From assembly GCA_937981955.1 (NCBI GenBank), contig CALJNA010000053.1, positions 1-40,660 on the forward strand: 40,660 nt of DNA, read 5' to 3'. Origin of the DNA: an uncultured Granulosicoccaceae bacterium. Its GTDB lineage: Bacteria > Pseudomonadota > Gammaproteobacteria > Granulosicoccales > Granulosicoccaceae. Position numbers and translations under genes: made by a program. The notes beneath the pieces are model-generated. The model searched no databases. It was not told the origin of the DNA and was given only the letters and a program-made list of their open reading frames with translations. Each line of letters starts with the position of its first letter. Within the stretch, counting starts at the first letter, position 1. Positions 8,205-16,762 of the stretch are shown piece after piece.

Positions 8205-10148
8205 ATGCCCAAAGTCAGTTTGCATCTTAAAGTCGCTCGCGCAACGATTATTATATTTTCCGCTGTTGCCGGTGTGTTCAGCTTTTACAGTCAGGCTTAT
8301 GCTCAGGTTGCAATATCCTCCGTAGGCACATTCCACAACATTGGAATCACCGCTGATTTAAGCGCAGAGGAATATCCAAACGTAAGCGCTGTGCCACGTT
8401 ATCGACCGCGTGGTAGCCAGCAAGCCTTTAAAGCAGGTATGCCTCTGAGTCGTGTTAGTCCGTCTCGTCTCAGCGGTAGCTTGTTCTGGTTGAGCCCAGG
8501 TACGACCTATGAAGTTCAGTTGCAATTCATTGACGCAAACGGTGGTGTTGTTAATCAACTGACAAGAACTTTCTCAGCCTCTACGCGGCAAGACATCAAG
8601 CCGGTGTCACCGCTTCGTCGTTTACATGTTAATGCTACTGGTGGTAATACCGATTGCGCTCTTAACCGACCGTGTTCGTTGTCAGTTGCCATTGGGGCGG
8701 CGCAGCCGGGTGATGAAGTGGTGTTGACTACCGGGCGCTACTTTACCGGTGAGTTACGTACACAGCGATCGGGGACTGCAGACAAACCCATTGTTATTCG
8801 TGCAGAGGAAAACGGCCGTGCGATTCTGGATGGTGCCTATCCGCAACAGTTTAAATGGACGCGCGTAAGCCAGGGGTTGTATCGCACGGACATTGATAAG
8901 CCAGGTGCGCACCTGGTTGTTGTAGATGGGCGGCGCTTAATGTCGTATCGATCGCTTGAAGACTTGAAGGCATTGCACTGGGGTTTGCCCGGAATCTATG
9001 CCGAGCAGAATTCGCTCTATATTAAATTGAAAAAAGGGGCAGACCCGAACGGTCGATATGTTGCGGTGTCTCGATTCAATGATGCCTTTCGGGTAGATCA
9101 TGATTACTTTCGTTTTGAAGGGCTTGAGTTCAATCACTATGGTCACGGTGAATATGCCATTGCCATTTATTTTATGGGTGGCAGTAACAACGTTGTGCAA
9201 CGAAATCGATTCGTAAACAACGATGTTGATATTGCCTTTAAATACGCGACGGGCGGCAATGTTATCCAGGACAATGTCTTTTTCGATACGGTTCAGGACT
9301 GGCCTTGGGATGCGGTGAAAACGTCACGTGGTGATCCGACCATTGAGGCAGGAGCCGTCATGATGTATGGCCCGATGACTGGGCAGGGAAACGTTATTCG
9401 GCGAAATACCTTTCAAGGGCAGTTCGATGCCGTCAGGCCGTGTGCGCCGGATGCAAATAAGGTGGGAGGCGAAACAGATGTGTACAGAAACACCATTTCG
9501 CGTATTGCAGACGACGCGATTGAAGCCGACGGAGATTGTTTGAATATACGTATTTTTCAAAATCATATTCATGATGTACTGGTTGGTATTTCAACCGCGC
9601 CGGCAAGGTTTGGTCCAACCTATATTGTCAGAAACCTGATTTACAGAACCGGCTTTGGTAATAATCAATTCGCTGGAACCTCGTTTAAATTTAACAATAA
9701 CTACGCAGGTTTCACCGGACCCATTTACCTGTTCCATAACACCATCGATGCAGTTCTTAAAAATAGTCACGGAATCGACTTGAAGAATCCGTCATACTGG
9801 ACCGGCATTGTTTCTCGTAATAATATTTATCGTGGTACCGAGTTCGCAATAAGCAACGTTAACACCGAGCACCCGGTAGATTTTCAGTACGATAATTTCG
9901 TGTCTACATCTCGAAGAAACTATGCGCGTTGGGGTGAAAAAGCGTACCGATCATTAGGTGCGCTGAAGTCTGCAACGAGCACATTTGCCCACACGCTGAA
10001 CGTTAAACCCGGATTTCGCAATACGGACTATGGCGATTACACATTGAATGCATCCAGTGCGCTCATTGATGCCGGTGTTCCTATACCGGGTATTAATGAT
10101 GACTACTCAGGTAGTGCGCCGGATGTTGGGGCGTTTGAGTTCAGGTGA
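8205..10148 (+). CDS. Secreted right-handed parallel beta-helix protein (polysaccharide lyase/hydrolase-like fold)
   Basis: This is an exported protein with a parallel beta-helix, a fold used by pectate lyases, chondroitinase B and many carbohydrate-active proteins. From the ATG at 8205 there is a signal peptide: basic start (MPKVSLHLKVAR), a hydrophobic core (ATIIIFSAVAGVFSF) and a cleavage site AYA before QVAIS. A GTG at 8166 would place 13 extra residues ahead of the signal. After a fibronectin-like N-terminal part (WLSPGTTYEVQLQF) comes the typical entry PCSLSVAIGAAQPGDEVVL, then Asn-rich turns such as GNVIQDNVFFD and NVIRRNTFQG. It ends in the familiar SGSAPDVGAFEFR. No catalytic residues can be assigned, so the substrate is unknown. 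The nearest T2SS genes start 11.5 kb away. Confidence 0.85.
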   Translation: MPKVSLHLKVARATIIIFSAVAGVFSFYSQAYAQVAISSVGTFHNIGITADLSAEEYPNVSAVPRYRPRGSQQAFKAGMPLSRVSPSRLSGSLFWLSPGTTYEVQLQFIDANGGVVNQLTRTFSASTRQDIKPVSPLRRLHVNATGGNTDCALNRPCSLSVAIGAAQPGDEVVLTTGRYFTGELRTQRSGTADKPIVIRAEENGRAILDGAYPQQFKWTRVSQGLYRTDIDKPGAHLVVVDGRRLMSYRSLEDLKALHWGLPGIYAEQNSLYIKLKKGADPNGRYVAVSRFNDAFRVDHDYFRFEGLEFNHYGHGEYAIAIYFMGGSNNVVQRNRFVNNDVDIAFKYATGGNVIQDNVFFDTVQDWPWDAVKTSRGDPTIEAGAVMMYGPMTGQGNVIRRNTFQGQFDAVRPCAPDANKVGGETDVYRNTISRIADDAIEADGDCLNIRIFQNHIHDVLVGISTAPARFGPTYIVRNLIYRTGFGNNQFAGTSFKFNNNYAGFTGPIYLFHNTIDAVLKNSHGIDLKNPSYWTGIVSRNNIYRGTEFAISNVNTEHPVDFQYDNFVSTSRRNYARWGEKAYRSLGALKSATSTFAHTLNVKPGFRNTDYGDYTLNASSALIDAGVPIPGINDDYSGSAPDVGAFEFR

Positions 10149-10270
10149 GCCTGTTAACGAAATCTTGAGAAAAATCCCTTCTTCTTCGTAACGTTTGGAC
10201 GACCCGGGTTGATCTCGAAGCCTATGTCGAATTGCTCGAATCGGTCTGGACTTTAAGTTCAGCGTAAAGC

Positions 10271-11269
10271 TTAATAATCAATCGCATCAAGCAACGTGGG
10301 TAAATCCCGATGGCCTTTGGCCTTCCAAAGTGTCGGGTTGGAGCAGGTTGCGGCCAGAAAGGTTTTCATTTTTGAGTTACGCCAACCAAGCTTCACGTCC
10401 ATCCATCGGTAGCCGCTGGCTATGCTGGATGTGTTGTTATAAACCTGATGCCACGCAAATGCCGGCACGTATAAAACATCACCTGCTTCAAGGTCGGCAA
10501 TCCAGCCGGGTACATCGTCTGCAATCGGCCATTTTTCTTCATCGCTAACATCGACTTCGCTGTAGAAATACGGCGAACACTTTACTGCCGGTGCGAAAAA
10601 CGGATCGGCCTTTGATGGATAAATCCACCAACGCTTGTTGCCGGAAATCTGGTAAAACAAATTGGGTGCAATACTGCAATGCAAGCCGGTTGCGGTGCCA
10701 GCACCGCCCATGAAAAACCCCCAGTTCTCGAAATCGTTGACGTCGCGGCGCATGGTACGGAACCATTCAATATCAATATCGTCGATGAGCTCGGGGTGTT
10801 GATTCATAATGCCGGAGAAGCGAGCGTATAGATCACCCCCGTCGCGCATGCTTTGGGCAATTTGTGCATAGCTGGCATCGATGCCTTCTCCGGGCTTGCC
10901 TTTTGGTTCATTAGGTGCGGCGCGTATAAGCCGGCAGGTTGTGTCAGGAAAGCGTTCGCCCAATCCTTCCGCAGTCCAGTGTGCCGCGGCCCATTGCTTA
11001 CCAACACCACGAAACACAACAGGCGTGTCCGTATCAAGATAGTTTTTATGAAAATCTGCTGGTGATAAGTCGGTATGTTCGTCTATAGGCGTACGGGATG
11101 CACCGCAGGTTCGTGCCCGATTCATTAGTTCATCATGGATTGCTAAACGTTTTCGCGTCCAGCGGTTTTCGCGCCTTAGCATCGTACGTGTCAGATGATC
11201 CATAAACCATCGGCGATTGTACCGACCACGAAGTTGACGAGTGTCATTCCAAATAGCAGCCTCGTTCAT
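10271..11269 (-). CDS. Cupin_8/JmjC-like protein with altered metal site (HxS instead of HxD)
   Basis: The family comprises Fe(II)/2-oxoglutarate oxygenases related to FIH. I start it at the ATG at 11269 because AAAAGGA lies about 8 bases upstream. A GTG at 11314 would add 15 residues. The core reads LHCSIAPNLF, YQISGNKRWWIYP, then EAGDVLYVPAFAWHQVY. Compared with FIH, His197 and His274 correspond to the two metal His, and Lys212 sits exactly 15 residues after the first His, as FIH Lys214 (2-oxoglutarate binding) does after His199. The carboxylate ligand (FIH Asp201) is Ser199 here. Such a change is seen in related halogenases (Gly/Ala) and in inactive family members. It is divergent from the sulfotransferase, 68 bases away, and probably belongs to the same cluster. 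Confidence 0.82.
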   Translation of the reverse strand: MNEAAIWNDTRQLRGRYNRRWFMDHLTRTMLRRENRWTRKRLAIHDELMNRARTCGASRTPIDEHTDLSPADFHKNYLDTDTPVVFRGVGKQWAAAHWTAEGLGERFPDTTCRLIRAAPNEPKGKPGEGIDASYAQIAQSMRDGGDLYARFSGIMNQHPELIDDIDIEWFRTMRRDVNDFENWGFFMGGAGTATGLHCSIAPNLFYQISGNKRWWIYPSKADPFFAPAVKCSPYFYSEVDVSDEEKWPIADDVPGWIADLEAGDVLYVPAFAWHQVYNNTSSIASGYRWMDVKLGWRNSKMKTFLAATCSNPTLWKAKGHRDLPTLLDAIDY

Positions 11270-11337
11270 GCGTATAATCCTTTTGGCAAGCATCTCAAGT
11301 GCAAAGAGTAGCACTCCTGTAACAATGGAGACATGAA

Positions 11338-12033
11338 TTGCTGGAAATTATTGGCGTTGGTTATGGACGAACCGGTACGCTATCGTTGAAGCATGCGCTC
11401 GAAATGCTTGGCTATGGTCAGTGCTACCACTTTAGTGTGCTGCTTAAACGAGCACATGCAAAACGCTGGTTGAAAGTAATCAACCAAGAGCCGCAACATT
11501 GGGAAACGCTATTCGATGCGTATCGCTCAACTACCGACTGGCCGGCCGCTGCTTATTATCGTGAGCTTGCACGCGTGTATCCCGATGCAAAGTTTATCCT
11601 CACAGTTCGTCATGCTGATGATTGGTACAACAGTGCAAACTCGACCATTTTTAAACTAAGAACTATTATGCCGGGATGGTTACCAGGCTTTCGAAGTGTA
11701 GCAAAACTGACTGATCTGGTGGTTTGGAATGGCACATTCCATGGGCGGTTCAGAGACAAGGAATACGCGATACATTGTTATAATCAACACATTGATCAGG
11801 TGTGCCGCAGCGTTCCGGCTAAACAGTTGCTGGTATTTGATGTTCGCGATGGATGGGCGCCACTGTGTGCTTTTTTGGATGAACCCGTACCCCAGGGCGT
11901 AGTATTCCCAAGCAGCAACGACCGGGCCCAAATGCAGCGATATATCAAATGGCTTAAGGCGATACGGCTGTGCCTCATAGGTCTGCCAATAGTATTGCTT
12001 CTTTATCTGATTGCATTGGTTCTGAAAACATGA
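11338..12033 (+). CDS. PAPS-dependent sulfotransferase (Sulfotransfer_4 type) with C-terminal membrane helix
   Basis: It probably transfers a sulfuryl group from PAPS to a hydroxyl or amine acceptor. The 5'-phosphosulfate loop GYGRTGTLSLKHALEMLG begins at residue 8. TDWPAAAYYRELARVYPDAK and FILTVRHADDWYNS carry the 3'-phosphate-binding Arg91 and Ser99. This pattern matches the Sulfotransfer_4 family. The last residues (about 210-229, LCLIGLPIVLLLYLIALVL) form a membrane helix, so the enzyme is likely tail-anchored with its catalytic part in the cytoplasm, which suits a lipid acceptor. The start is TTG at 11338 with GGAG 7 bases upstream. An ATG at 11333 is out of frame. Its stop overlaps the next start (ATGA), indicating translational coupling to the desaturase. 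Confidence 0.88.
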   Translation: MLEIIGVGYGRTGTLSLKHALEMLGYGQCYHFSVLLKRAHAKRWLKVINQEPQHWETLFDAYRSTTDWPAAAYYRELARVYPDAKFILTVRHADDWYNSANSTIFKLRTIMPGWLPGFRSVAKLTDLVVWNGTFHGRFRDKEYAIHCYNQHIDQVCRSVPAKQLLVFDVRDGWAPLCAFLDEPVPQGVVFPSSNDRAQMQRYIKWLKAIRLCLIGLPIVLLLYLIALVLKT

Positions 12034-12968
12034 GCACGGTACATGTCAAAACAAAATATGTACTTGATAAAAACAAAACCACTTTGAATGGTTGGCAGGC
12101 TGATCCGAACACCCTATTACGGGCGGCAATTGTCGACTGGGCAGTAATCGTCGCCGCGTGGCTGGTAATGAGCGCCACGGAGTCAGTGCTTGTCACCGTT
12201 ATAGGTGTACTGACCATCGCCGGACGCTTGCATGCATTGGGCGCGATTCTTCACGACGCTGCTCACGCAGACATTCGGCATAAATCAATGCAATGGCGTT
12301 TGGTCGAAGCGCTTGCTGGCTGGCCAATATCTTCAACGATTGATGCAATGCGATACCATCATCTGCGCCACCATCGCTACGTTGGTACACATAAAGATCC
12401 TTATCTGCCGCCGAAATTCAGAAACAAAGTATTACCCATGCCGCTACTTTATGCGCGCGGCTTGTTGTTACCTGGCTGGTGGACGATTCGATCGGTCGTC
12501 GGGGTTTTGTCGTTGTATTGGTCGCAATTGCAGCCAGGTTATGCCCGCCTTTTTTTGCAGGAGCGTTCGGAGCAGACGATCAGCAACATAGAATTGAATC
12601 AATGTGCGAAAGCCGATGCGGGGCAACTATGTGCTCATATACTCGTGCTTGGAATCATTATGGTATGGCAGCTTCCGTACCTGCTCACCTATTTAATTCC
12701 ACTGCACATTACCGGTGTACTAAATGCGCGCAGGTTGGCTCTGGAGCATCCGCCAGTGACCAAGGGCAAAATAGTCGAGAAACCACTGCCGCTAAAACAC
12801 CAATATGAAATAACTTTGGACATTCGCGCAGGTTGGCTGGATCATTGGCTGCTAACGCCTCACAACTTGGGGTTGCATGCGGCACACCATCGCTACCCGA
12901 GCGTGGCCTATCGGCATTTACCAAAATGTCAGGGGCACGCAGTGCGACCGGATAACGCTACAAGTTAA
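12030..12968 (+). CDS. Membrane fatty acid desaturase family protein (desaturase 1)
   Basis: Membrane di-iron enzymes of this superfamily desaturate or hydroxylate acyl chains using O2. All three histidine boxes are present: HDAAH (75-79), HHLRHH (110-115) and HAAHH (283-287). Hydrophobic segments lie around residues 30-70 and 195-225. The ATG at 12030 overlaps the sulfotransferase stop by ATGA, so I prefer it to an upstream ATG at 11970 inside that gene. The length of 312 residues suits the family. Its 3' end overlaps the convergent Rieske gene by 11 bases. The RLHALGAILHDAAH region resembles desaturase 3 at 19705 (RQHALLMLFHDAVH), suggesting they are paralogues. Confidence 0.87.
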   Translation: MSTVHVKTKYVLDKNKTTLNGWQADPNTLLRAAIVDWAVIVAAWLVMSATESVLVTVIGVLTIAGRLHALGAILHDAAHADIRHKSMQWRLVEALAGWPISSTIDAMRYHHLRHHRYVGTHKDPYLPPKFRNKVLPMPLLYARGLLLPGWWTIRSVVGVLSLYWSQLQPGYARLFLQERSEQTISNIELNQCAKADAGQLCAHILVLGIIMVWQLPYLLTYLIPLHITGVLNARRLALEHPPVTKGKIVEKPLPLKHQYEITLDIRAGWLDHWLLTPHNLGLHAAHHRYPSVAYRHLPKCQGHAVRPDNATS

Positions 12969-14124
12969 AGTTCATCGGCTTTCGACCTAACTTACTGGCG
13001 TCTACCGCTACGCCGGTTTTGCTGGCATCGATCAGTCGCTCAATACCAATATGCACAAGGTCGGATTGAACACTGTGAGTTCGTAGGCCAGGTGCATTTT
13101 CAATACCACGTCGGTTAACCTTGATTATGCTGATGTCCTGTTCGAGCACAATACGTGTGTACAGATGAATTAATGGGCGCAGTAGGCGGGCAATGATTGA
13201 AGGGATTGGTAGTTTATATGAGATTAGTGTATAGACTCGCGAGACATTTGCCGATTCCGGTGTAATCTGGCTGGTTATTACAAAACCTGATTTGTCTCCC
13301 CAGTGATAATCACAACGAGTGATATTGGGAGAGTGGAATTGATCTGTATGAACAAGCGGCTGTTTATCCGGATTGGTTAGCCACGGCATCATGCCAATTG
13401 AATCTTCTGTGTCTTCGTATTCAACCTCTACGCTGTGCGGCGTAAAGTCAACTGATGTTTTCATCAGTTTATCGGGGCTTTTTCTGAATATTTTGTTATG
13501 TACGAATACGGTGTGAGGTACATCCATAAAATTCTGCGCAAGTGCACTGACCGAACCTTTAAAGCGGCTGCACATATAATAGTTGTTCCAGCCTGATTTT
13601 TTGTAGAACGGCATTTCAAACAAGCTTTTGTTTTCGGGTGAGCTGTCGCCAAGAAACACCCATACCAGTCCATAAGCTTCTTTGACCGGGAAAGATCGCT
13701 GTGAAAAACGATGTGGTTTATCAGGTGGTGAACTGCCATCGATGCTGGGTACATGAGTGACTCTGCCTTCCTTGTTATACCTCCAGCCATGATAAGGGCA
13801 GGTTATACAGCCATCATTCAATTTACCCGCCGACAAAGCCGTACCTCGATGGACGCATTGATCTATCAGTGCTCCAATGCTGTTATCGTTGCTGTGAAAC
13901 ACGACAATGCCCAGCCCCAGAATTTTTGCAGGCCACACTTTTTTGCGCTCAAGCTCGCGCTTGGTACAAGCTACGTACCAATGCTCTTTCAATTGATCGC
14001 ATGACAACCAGTCGTGATGTTCTCGACGATCATGAAGCACATTCGGGTTATTGTGCTGCAGAGGTTTAGTCTGTGATTCGTTTTCAGTATCGATTGCGTG
14101 TGAAGTATCGAGTGAAGTAGTCAT
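12958..14124 (-). CDS. Rieske [2Fe-2S] non-heme iron oxygenase, alpha-subunit type
   Basis: It probably hydroxylates, desaturates or demethylates an organic substrate using O2 and electrons from an external reductase. The Rieske centre is complete: Cys90-x-His92 (CVHRGT) and Cys109-x2-His112 (CPYHGW). The mononuclear iron site is visible as NFMDVPHTVFVH (Asn198, Asp201, His204, His209), with a later Asp in LEQDISIIKVNRRG. The length of 388 fits single-component alpha subunits. Residues 1-40 are polar and probably disordered. Its ATG overlaps the GH3 stop (ATGA), so it is the last gene of the operon desaturase 2-GH3-Rieske. No reductase or ferredoxin gene is nearby, so electrons must come from proteins encoded elsewhere. 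Confidence 0.92.
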   Translation of the reverse strand: MTTSLDTSHAIDTENESQTKPLQHNNPNVLHDRREHHDWLSCDQLKEHWYVACTKRELERKKVWPAKILGLGIVVFHSNDNSIGALIDQCVHRGTALSAGKLNDGCITCPYHGWRYNKEGRVTHVPSIDGSSPPDKPHRFSQRSFPVKEAYGLVWVFLGDSSPENKSLFEMPFYKKSGWNNYYMCSRFKGSVSALAQNFMDVPHTVFVHNKIFRKSPDKLMKTSVDFTPHSVEVEYEDTEDSIGMMPWLTNPDKQPLVHTDQFHSPNITRCDYHWGDKSGFVITSQITPESANVSRVYTLISYKLPIPSIIARLLRPLIHLYTRIVLEQDISIIKVNRRGIENAPGLRTHSVQSDLVHIGIERLIDASKTGVAVDASKLGRKPMNFNL

Positions 14125-15764
14125 TGAGCAGCCTCCGTTCCAGCGTGACAGTGTTTGAGAATAGCCTGCGCCAATGGTAGTGATGACACTAACACAGACG
14201 GTTTGTAGTCACCGGCTACCTGACCGGATGACTCCCAGGCCGATTGCAGTAACACAGCCACATTGGCACAGCTGTGTAATTCCAACGGAGCAATCTGCCC
14301 CAATTTATATGCCTGGGCATAGTGGTGAATATTCATTAACCCACGCTCTGCCTTATCGCGCATACATTTCGATATGTCTGGATTCTTCTCGCCCACTATA
14401 AGCACATATCCGGGCTGCGTACCATCTGTATTGGGAACCAGCACATAGCTGACACCCGAATCGGTTAAACTTTTACACGCTGTTTGAACCAGTTTTTCAT
14501 CGAGCTTCTCGCCAGCAAGATCGCATCGAGTATCGGCGCGTCCTATGAAATTGATGCACAGTAAATCTGTACTACGCTCACTTCTCGAATTAACACTTGC
14601 TGTACTTTCCAATTTACTTGCTTCCACCACATCGCCAAGTCTGTAGCGATAAAACCCGCCACCGGTGGTTAGAAGTGGTTGATAGCGATTGCCGGGCTGT
14701 AAATCATCCGCCAATAGTACGCTGCCATCTTCACAGAGAAACTCAAGAAAATGACTGTCCAATGCGAGTGGACAATGTTCAGTTAAACCGTAGGAAATGC
14801 TGACGACCCCTTCGGTGGCAAGCAGTCCTTTGGGTACAATGTTTGTTTGTGGAAAACAAGCTGCCAGTCGGTCAGCATACACCTGGCTTGGCCCTGAAGT
14901 CCATGTGCTAACCACCATCAGTCTTGGCCACAGCGCACTGAAGTTTGCTGAATCACACGCAAGATCAAATGCGTGTAAACGGTGCCTTTTTATGTTGTCG
15001 CGAACGGTGTTCAGCACCTCTTTGTCCGCTAGTGTTAGTGATGAGCACGCTTGCAGCATAGGTGCAAGTAAAGTCAATAGAAAGGTGGGGCTCCATACGC
15101 TGATCATGGACAAGTCGTCTGCATCGATCAGGGCCACCAGCGTTTTTATGCGCCACTCATATAGTGAGCTATGTGCGTCGTCGTTTAATCCTGGAGGATT
15201 CAATACGCTTTGTAATAACGGCAGCACGATACTGTCGCGCAGGTATCCAATGTCGCTCCCGCATCCGATAGGCGTGCCATTCGATGTTGACTCGATAGTT
15301 TGAACTTGAGGAGACATTGACCAATACGCTCGTCCATTTGCAATGGCCGGGCAAGCATCATATAGAGACGCAAGCCAAACAATAATGGCGGACTGAAATT
15401 CCACCAAAAGTTGCGGTGTATAAGGTATGAGCTTTCGCTTTGCACTGGAGCCGCTGGTTGGTTCAAAGAACAAGGGCGATTCAGCGCTGAGAATGGGGTG
15501 GCTGGAATGGGATACTTTGTCTACCCATACGCTTGTTGCTTGCCAATCTGCAATTGGTACGTGAGCGGCAAAATCTTCGTATGAATGTATTGCTGAGAAT
15601 TGGTGTGTTCGACCAAATTCAGTATGCTTGCCTGATTCAATGATCTGATTCAGTTTAGCAAGTTGTTGTTCGCGTGGAGCGGTGTGGCTTTGAGCGAAGC
15701 GCTGCATTGCCGGTTCTGCCGCAATGCGAAAGCCCTCCCAAAGCTTGTGATACTGATGCTCCAC
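14121..15764 (-). CDS. GH3-family acyl-adenylating enzyme (acyl-amide synthetase-like)
   Basis: GH3 proteins adenylate a carboxylic acid and pass the acyl group to an amine, typically an amino acid. The ANL motifs are visible: FEPTSGSSAKRKLIPYT (about 100-116, P-loop), ISYGLTEHCPL and TTGGGFYRYRLGDVVE. The length of 547 residues is normal. The start is a GTG at 15764, the first initiator after the upstream gene's stop. Its ribosome site is weak, so coupling to desaturase 2 (26 bases upstream) is likely. It overlaps the Rieske gene by ATGA. In this setting it most likely activates a desaturated or oxidised fatty acid for conjugation. The amine partner cannot be inferred. Plant members act on hormones, but that function should not be transferred here. 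Confidence 0.87.
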   Translation of the reverse strand: MEHQYHKLWEGFRIAAEPAMQRFAQSHTAPREQQLAKLNQIIESGKHTEFGRTHQFSAIHSYEDFAAHVPIADWQATSVWVDKVSHSSHPILSAESPLFFEPTSGSSAKRKLIPYTPQLLVEFQSAIIVWLASLYDACPAIANGRAYWSMSPQVQTIESTSNGTPIGCGSDIGYLRDSIVLPLLQSVLNPPGLNDDAHSSLYEWRIKTLVALIDADDLSMISVWSPTFLLTLLAPMLQACSSLTLADKEVLNTVRDNIKRHRLHAFDLACDSANFSALWPRLMVVSTWTSGPSQVYADRLAACFPQTNIVPKGLLATEGVVSISYGLTEHCPLALDSHFLEFLCEDGSVLLADDLQPGNRYQPLLTTGGGFYRYRLGDVVEASKLESTASVNSRSERSTDLLCINFIGRADTRCDLAGEKLDEKLVQTACKSLTDSGVSYVLVPNTDGTQPGYVLIVGEKNPDISKCMRDKAERGLMNIHHYAQAYKLGQIAPLELHSCANVAVLLQSAWESSGQVAGDYKPSVLVSSLPLAQAILKHCHAGTEAAQ

Positions 15765-15790
15765 AGTAACGTCGTCAGGTCTGCTGAGCG

Positions 15791-16753
15791 TTAGTAATAC
15801 GTTTTCTGAAATTGTGGTTCATCAGGTATAGGAGAAGGTGGTTTGGCGATCGATAGCCAGGTTCGCCAGAATGGTCTTGTTTCTTCAAGGTTGCTGACTT
15901 TGTGTAGCAATTGCCAGCGTAAGCCAGGGTCGCGATGATGCGTCAGGTTGTAGTTGAAATTTAAAAAGAACCAGCGAACCAGTCGTGATGAGCGCAAGTT
16001 ATAGGTTCCTTCGACAACATCGAGTGGTGTGCGAACATGGTAAATCCATTGAAGCGATGACCAGGAAAACGCAAACGCACCGTAGGCAAGTAACACGGTA
16101 GTTGCACTAAAGCCCAGTAGCCACCAGGCAGCAATCCAGAAAAACAAACCGGCCACAACTTCTATGCGAATTCGATGAAAATCGGGTTCGGTAAAATCGC
16201 CCAGAGCTGCGGCATAAGTGTTTGATTCGCTGCTTTTTTGTAATTTCTGCAACCACACATCGGGTATTAACGTGATGATTAAGCTGCCCAGACTGGCACC
16301 GATCCAGATACCACCGACAATGCCCAGGTAGTAAGCGATGGTTTTTTTTACGCGAGATTCATCGGGTTTTACGTAGTCGACCATCTCAGCGTCGGTACGA
16401 TTACGATAATGATGCCCGATATGATTCACTTTTATAAAAGTGGCAGATGCGCCAAACAGCGTACTGGCAAGCCAACACATAACGTTATTAACCGACTTTC
16501 TACGATGGGCGTGATCGTGAAAGCCTTCATGCATCATGGAAAACACACCCTGCATCATCAAACAAAAGAAATATAGTTCAAGCAGCAATAAGAACCAATG
16601 ATTGGTATGTGTCATGGCCACCAACAAAGCTGCCCAGGCCATAAGCTGTGCGCTGAGTACTGCAATGTTTATCCGATCGAAATTCGCCTGCGCGTGCTCA
16701 AGCTCACGCGCCGTTGCTGCTGAATGTGCCATTGCATTTTGGGAATCAGTCAT
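15791..16753 (-). CDS. Membrane fatty acid desaturase/hydroxylase family protein (desaturase 2)
   Basis: This second di-iron membrane oxygenase differs from the other two in its boxes: HEGFHDHAH (from residue 75), HIGHH (111-115) and a terminal NYNLTHHRDPG (His272-273). The HDHAH extension and the N-x4-HHxxP ending are closer to beta-carotene hydroxylase/alkane-type branches and to acyl desaturases acting on unusual substrates. Four membrane segments are plausible (30-48, 53-72, about 140-165, 200-235). It starts at ATG 16753 and heads the operon with GH3 and the Rieske oxygenase. Only 9 bases separate it from the divergent hydrolase start at 16763, so each promoter must lie inside the neighbouring gene. 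Confidence 0.87.
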   Translation of the reverse strand: MTDSQNAMAHSAATARELEHAQANFDRINIAVLSAQLMAWAALLVAMTHTNHWFLLLLELYFFCLMMQGVFSMMHEGFHDHAHRRKSVNNVMCWLASTLFGASATFIKVNHIGHHYRNRTDAEMVDYVKPDESRVKKTIAYYLGIVGGIWIGASLGSLIITLIPDVWLQKLQKSSESNTYAAALGDFTEPDFHRIRIEVVAGLFFWIAAWWLLGFSATTVLLAYGAFAFSWSSLQWIYHVRTPLDVVEGTYNLRSSRLVRWFFLNFNYNLTHHRDPGLRWQLLHKVSNLEETRPFWRTWLSIAKPPSPIPDEPQFQKTYY

Positions 16754-16762
16754 AATGCCAGC

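Noticed and set aside
8205..10148. Beta-helix protein as a GlyGly-CTERM substrate of the rhombosortase
   Set aside because: Its C-terminus (DVGAFEFR) lacks the Gly-rich motif, hydrophobic helix and basic tail of such substrates.
14797..15303. Plus-strand open frame of 168 codons opposite the GH3 gene
   Set aside because: The minus strand encodes a motif-complete GH3 protein here. The plus product is Ser-rich without recognisable domains.
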